Source: Muribaculaceae bacterium
Lineage (GTDB): Bacteria > Bacteroidota > Bacteroidia > Bacteroidales > Muribaculaceae
Reading direction: 5' to 3'
Length of the DNA: 6,194 bases
NCBI GenBank assembly: GCA_902836725.1
Contig: CADFRV010000149.1
Coordinates: 1-6,194 of the forward strand
A program made the position numbers and the translations under genes. Below the pieces are notes generated by a model that had not been told where the DNA came from, made no database searches, and worked only from the letters and a program-made list of their open reading frames with translations. Of this stretch, positions 3,981-6,194 are shown piece by piece (the first letter of the stretch is position 1; every line of letters starts with the position of its first letter).

Positions 3981-4784
3981 ATGAAATTCAAATCCATACT
4001 GCTGGCTTGCATAGGAGTGTTCATGCTTGCCTCATGTAACACGTCCAAGACCGTCCTGCCCTATTTCACAGACATATCAACAGTGGCGGAAGGTTCCGTA
4101 AAAGCCGGTGACTACATGCCCACCATTAAGCCTGACGACGAACTGTTCATCACCGTCACCTCACGCGAGCCGCTTGCATCGGCACACTACAACCTGCCGC
4201 TCTCCAACCCCGCCACCAACGAGGCTCTCGACATAACCACACAGCCCACACAGCAGACCTTCATGGTCGACAGCAAAGGCGACATCAACTTTCCGGTGCT
4301 CGGCACCCTCCATGTGGCAGGCCTCACCACCGAGCAGCTCCGCCAGGAACTTACAGAGAAAATCAGCTCTGAAGTAAAGGATCCGCTGGTGAAAGTTGAG
4401 CTTGTGAACTTCACCGTGGTAGTGGCAGGCGAGGTGCTCACCCCCTCCACCATCAAGGTAAACCGCAACCGTTTCAGCATCCTTGACGCGCTCTCGGCCG
4501 CCGGCGACCTCACCCCCTACGGCGAGCGCTCCAACGTGTTGCTCATACGCGAGGAGAACGGCGAGCGCAAATTCGTGCATCTCAACCTCAACTCCTCCGA
4601 TCTTCTCTCATCCCCCTACTTTTATCTCCAGCAGAACGACTACGTGTATGTGGAGCCTAACAAGATCCGCCAGGCCAACTCGCGCTATAACCAGGACAAC
4701 TCCTACAAGCTGTCCATGACCTCCACCATAGTCAGCGCAGCCTCCGTGATAGCCTCTCTCGTAATAGCCCTTACCGTGAAATAA
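3981..4784 (+). CDS. Wza-type polysaccharide export outer-membrane lipoprotein
   Basis: Forms the periplasmic/outer-membrane exit channel for an exopolysaccharide or capsule. The frame is open from ATG 3936, but ATG 3981 is preferred: it gives MKFKSILLACIGVFMLASCN, a typical type II signal peptide with lipobox LASC and lipidated Cys19. Starts at 3936 or 3966 would add 15 or 5 residues before the basic n-region. The 267-residue protein then shows a Poly_export domain (about 45-140: IKPDDELFITVTSREP, then FMVDSKGDINFPVLGTLHVAGLT with EQLRQELTEKI), an SLBB-like part (about 145-225: VVVAGEVLTPSTIKV, ILDALSAAGDLTPYG, LQQNDYVYVEP) and a C-terminal hydrophobic helix (STIVSAASVIASLVIALTVK) in the position of Wza's outer-membrane-spanning helix. 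After the Cys comes NTSK, which lacks the acidic Bacteroidetes surface-export signal. It is 19 bp upstream of the chain-length gene, its expected partner. Confidence 0.93.
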   Translation: MKFKSILLACIGVFMLASCNTSKTVLPYFTDISTVAEGSVKAGDYMPTIKPDDELFITVTSREPLASAHYNLPLSNPATNEALDITTQPTQQTFMVDSKGDINFPVLGTLHVAGLTTEQLRQELTEKISSEVKDPLVKVELVNFTVVVAGEVLTPSTIKVNRNRFSILDALSAAGDLTPYGERSNVLLIREENGERKFVHLNLNSSDLLSSPYFYLQQNDYVYVEPNKIRQANSRYNQDNSYKLSMTSTIVSAASVIASLVIALTVK

Positions 4785-4803
4785 CCTGTAAGCCAGTAAA
4801 CTC

Positions 4804-6194
4804 ATGTCAAAAGATCAGAACTCAGATTTCATAGATATAAAGGGACTTGCGAAACAATACCTCTCCAAATGGTATCTGTTCGTGATATCAGTGGTGGTGT
4901 GTGCAGGAGTGGCATTCCTGTTCTGCAAATCGCGGCAGCGCACCTACGGAGTGCGCGCCAATGTGCTCATACAGGTGGATGACACCAACCCACTGAGCGC
5001 CATGGGAGCCGTGGGCGACCTTCTCGGCTCCAAAGGACGCGTTGACGACGAGGTGTATGTAATCTCCTCACACTCCCTTCTCCGCGACGTAGTAAAGGAA
5101 CTCGGCATCAACCAGACCCACATGGTGAAACGCGGACTGCTCAAACGCATCGACGTATACCCCAAGGCCCCGCTCGAAGTGGTCACCGCTCCCGAACTGC
5201 CCGATACCCTCAGCACCGGCATCATCTTCAAAGTACGTGTCAACGACAAGGGGCTTGCCTCGGTTAAGGCCAAGGCCAAGCGCGACATCATAGCCGACGT
5301 GAAGGATCAGCCGCTCCCCGTGGTGCTCAATACCGAATACGGCGAATTCAGGATCGACAAGACCAAATACTTCGTGGCAGGCGAGCCGGTCAACGACAAC
5401 ATCGCCTTCTCAGGCTACCATGCGGCAGCCGAGGATCTCGCACTCGACGTGAGCTGCGATATCGCCAGCAAGAAGAGTAACGCCATAGAGCTTGCCATCG
5501 ACTGCAAGAACACAGAGCTTGGAGAGGCCATCCTCAACGAGATGATCAAGCTCTACAACATGCGCGGCATACGCGAGAAGAACCTCCAGGGAGAAAAGAC
5601 CAGCCAGTTCATCGCAGACCGTCTGGTGATCCTCAACGAAGGCCTCAACGACTCGGAGCTCGCCATAGAGAAGTACAAACGCGACCACAACATCATCGAC
5701 CTCCAGATCGACCTTTCCTACAACACCCAGAAGAAAGGGGAACTGGAGAGAGCGCTCCTTACCGCCGAGACAGAGGCCGAGATCATAAGGATGACAGGCG
5801 ACTTCCTCAGGAATCCTGAAAACGCCTACTCCCTCGTGCCCGCCACCATACCCGATATGGCCGAGGCCATAGAGGCATACAACGAGGTGGTGCTCAAACG
5901 TCTGGAACTTCTCAGCAGCGCCAACCCCAACAACGCCATGCTCAAGAAGATAAGCGAGCAGATCGACGCCATGCGCGCCAACATAATCACCTCCGTTGAC
6001 CGCGCGCAGATATCGGCCGACCTCTCCGTAAAAGAGATCAAGGGGCGCAAGAGCGTGGCGGAATCAAACCTCGGAAGCATCCCCACACAGGAACGCGAAT
6101 TCCTGACACTCAAGCGTGAACAGCTTGTAAAACAGAACCTCTACACCTTCCTTCTGCAGCGCGGCGAGGAGACCTCGATGCTGCTTGCCAACGC
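4804..6194 (+). CDS. Wzz/Wzc-type polysaccharide chain-length determinant (probable tyrosine autokinase), 3' truncated
   Basis: The frame is open from ATG 4804 to the window end: 463 complete residues with no stop. It starts 19 bp after the export lipoprotein gene. Residues 9-24 (FIDIKGLAKQYLSKWY) and the membrane helix that follows (about 24-41, ending FLFCK) are the Wzz N-terminus. A periplasmic part follows with VRANVLIQVDD (50-60) and YVISSHSLLRDVVKELG (85-101), then a long helical, coiled-coil-like region (about 255-425) rich in Lys, Glu and Ile. The GNVR segment SIPTQEREFLTLKREQLVKQNLYTFLLQ (425-452) normally lies shortly before the second membrane helix. The protein sits in the inner membrane and docks with the Wza-like channel to set polymer length and export. 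In Bacteroidetes this architecture usually continues into a cytoplasmic BY-kinase domain (total near 800 residues), but here that part lies beyond the window, so kinase activity is inference. Confidence 0.92.
   Translation, partial: MSKDQNSDFIDIKGLAKQYLSKWYLFVISVVVCAGVAFLFCKSRQRTYGVRANVLIQVDDTNPLSAMGAVGDLLGSKGRVDDEVYVISSHSLLRDVVKELGINQTHMVKRGLLKRIDVYPKAPLEVVTAPELPDTLSTGIIFKVRVNDKGLASVKAKAKRDIIADVKDQPLPVVLNTEYGEFRIDKTKYFVAGEPVNDNIAFSGYHAAAEDLALDVSCDIASKKSNAIELAIDCKNTELGEAILNEMIKLYNMRGIREKNLQGEKTSQFIADRLVILNEGLNDSELAIEKYKRDHNIIDLQIDLSYNTQKKGELERALLTAETEAEIIRMTGDFLRNPENAYSLVPATIPDMAEAIEAYNEVVLKRLELLSSANPNNAMLKKISEQIDAMRANIITSVDRAQISADLSVKEIKGRKSVAESNLGSIPTQEREFLTLKREQLVKQNLYTFLLQRGEETSMLLAN

Noticed and set aside
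3947..4039. 30-codon + strand frame starting in the leader
   Set aside because: It overlaps the export lipoprotein signal peptide in another frame; there is no start signal or recognisable product.
4161..4580. Minus-strand frames opposite the export gene
   Set aside because: These are shadow frames of a well-supported gene, with Val/Gly/His-rich translations and no motif.

Overview
The window looks like chromosomal DNA of a gut Bacteroidales bacterium, most likely of the Muribaculaceae type; the genus is inference. Pointers are Bacteroidetes-style promoter boxes (TAnnTTTG) in the intergenic DNA, start codons preceded by A/T-rich sequence rather than a Shine-Dalgarno site, moderately GC-rich coding regions set against AT-rich intergenic DNA, and a gene set typical of that group. 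There are seven protein-coding genes, five complete and two cut by the window edges, plus one doubtful small ORF. No tRNA, rRNA, CRISPR array or insertion sequence was seen.

Left part (1-2452, all + strand). The window opens with the C-terminal 149 residues of a saccharopine dehydrogenase-family enzyme, probably the carboxyspermidine/carboxynorspermidine dehydrogenase of polyamine synthesis. A repeat-rich 139-bp gap follows. Then come three closely packed genes: deoC (deoxyribose-phosphate aldolase), a GYF_2-CD225 (dispanin-like) membrane protein starting 3 bp after deoC, and a small DUF2752 membrane protein starting 8 bp after that. The spacing suggests one transcript. The two membrane proteins probably act together; their role is unknown and nothing beyond position links them to deoC.

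Middle (2482-3980). A convergent minus-strand gene encodes an outer-membrane phospholipase A (OMPLA/PldA) with the His-Ser-Asn catalytic segment intact. To its right lie about 650 bp of mostly non-coding, AT-richer DNA. This holds the likely minus-strand pldA promoter, an imperfect direct repeat, an 8-bp inverted repeat around a TAnnTTTG box, a strong rho-independent terminator with no certain gene in front of it (candidate small RNA or 56-aa ORF), a second GC-rich hairpin, a good promoter for the downstream operon, and a structured 5' leader.

Right part (3981-6194, + strand). This is the start of an exopolysaccharide/capsule operon: a Wza-type outer-membrane polysaccharide export lipoprotein, then 19 bp later a Wzz/Wzc-type chain-length determinant, probably a tyrosine autokinase, that runs off the window. 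The two would form the trans-envelope export machine, and the remaining EPS genes presumably lie to the right. The least explained DNA is 3500-3980, upstream of this operon.
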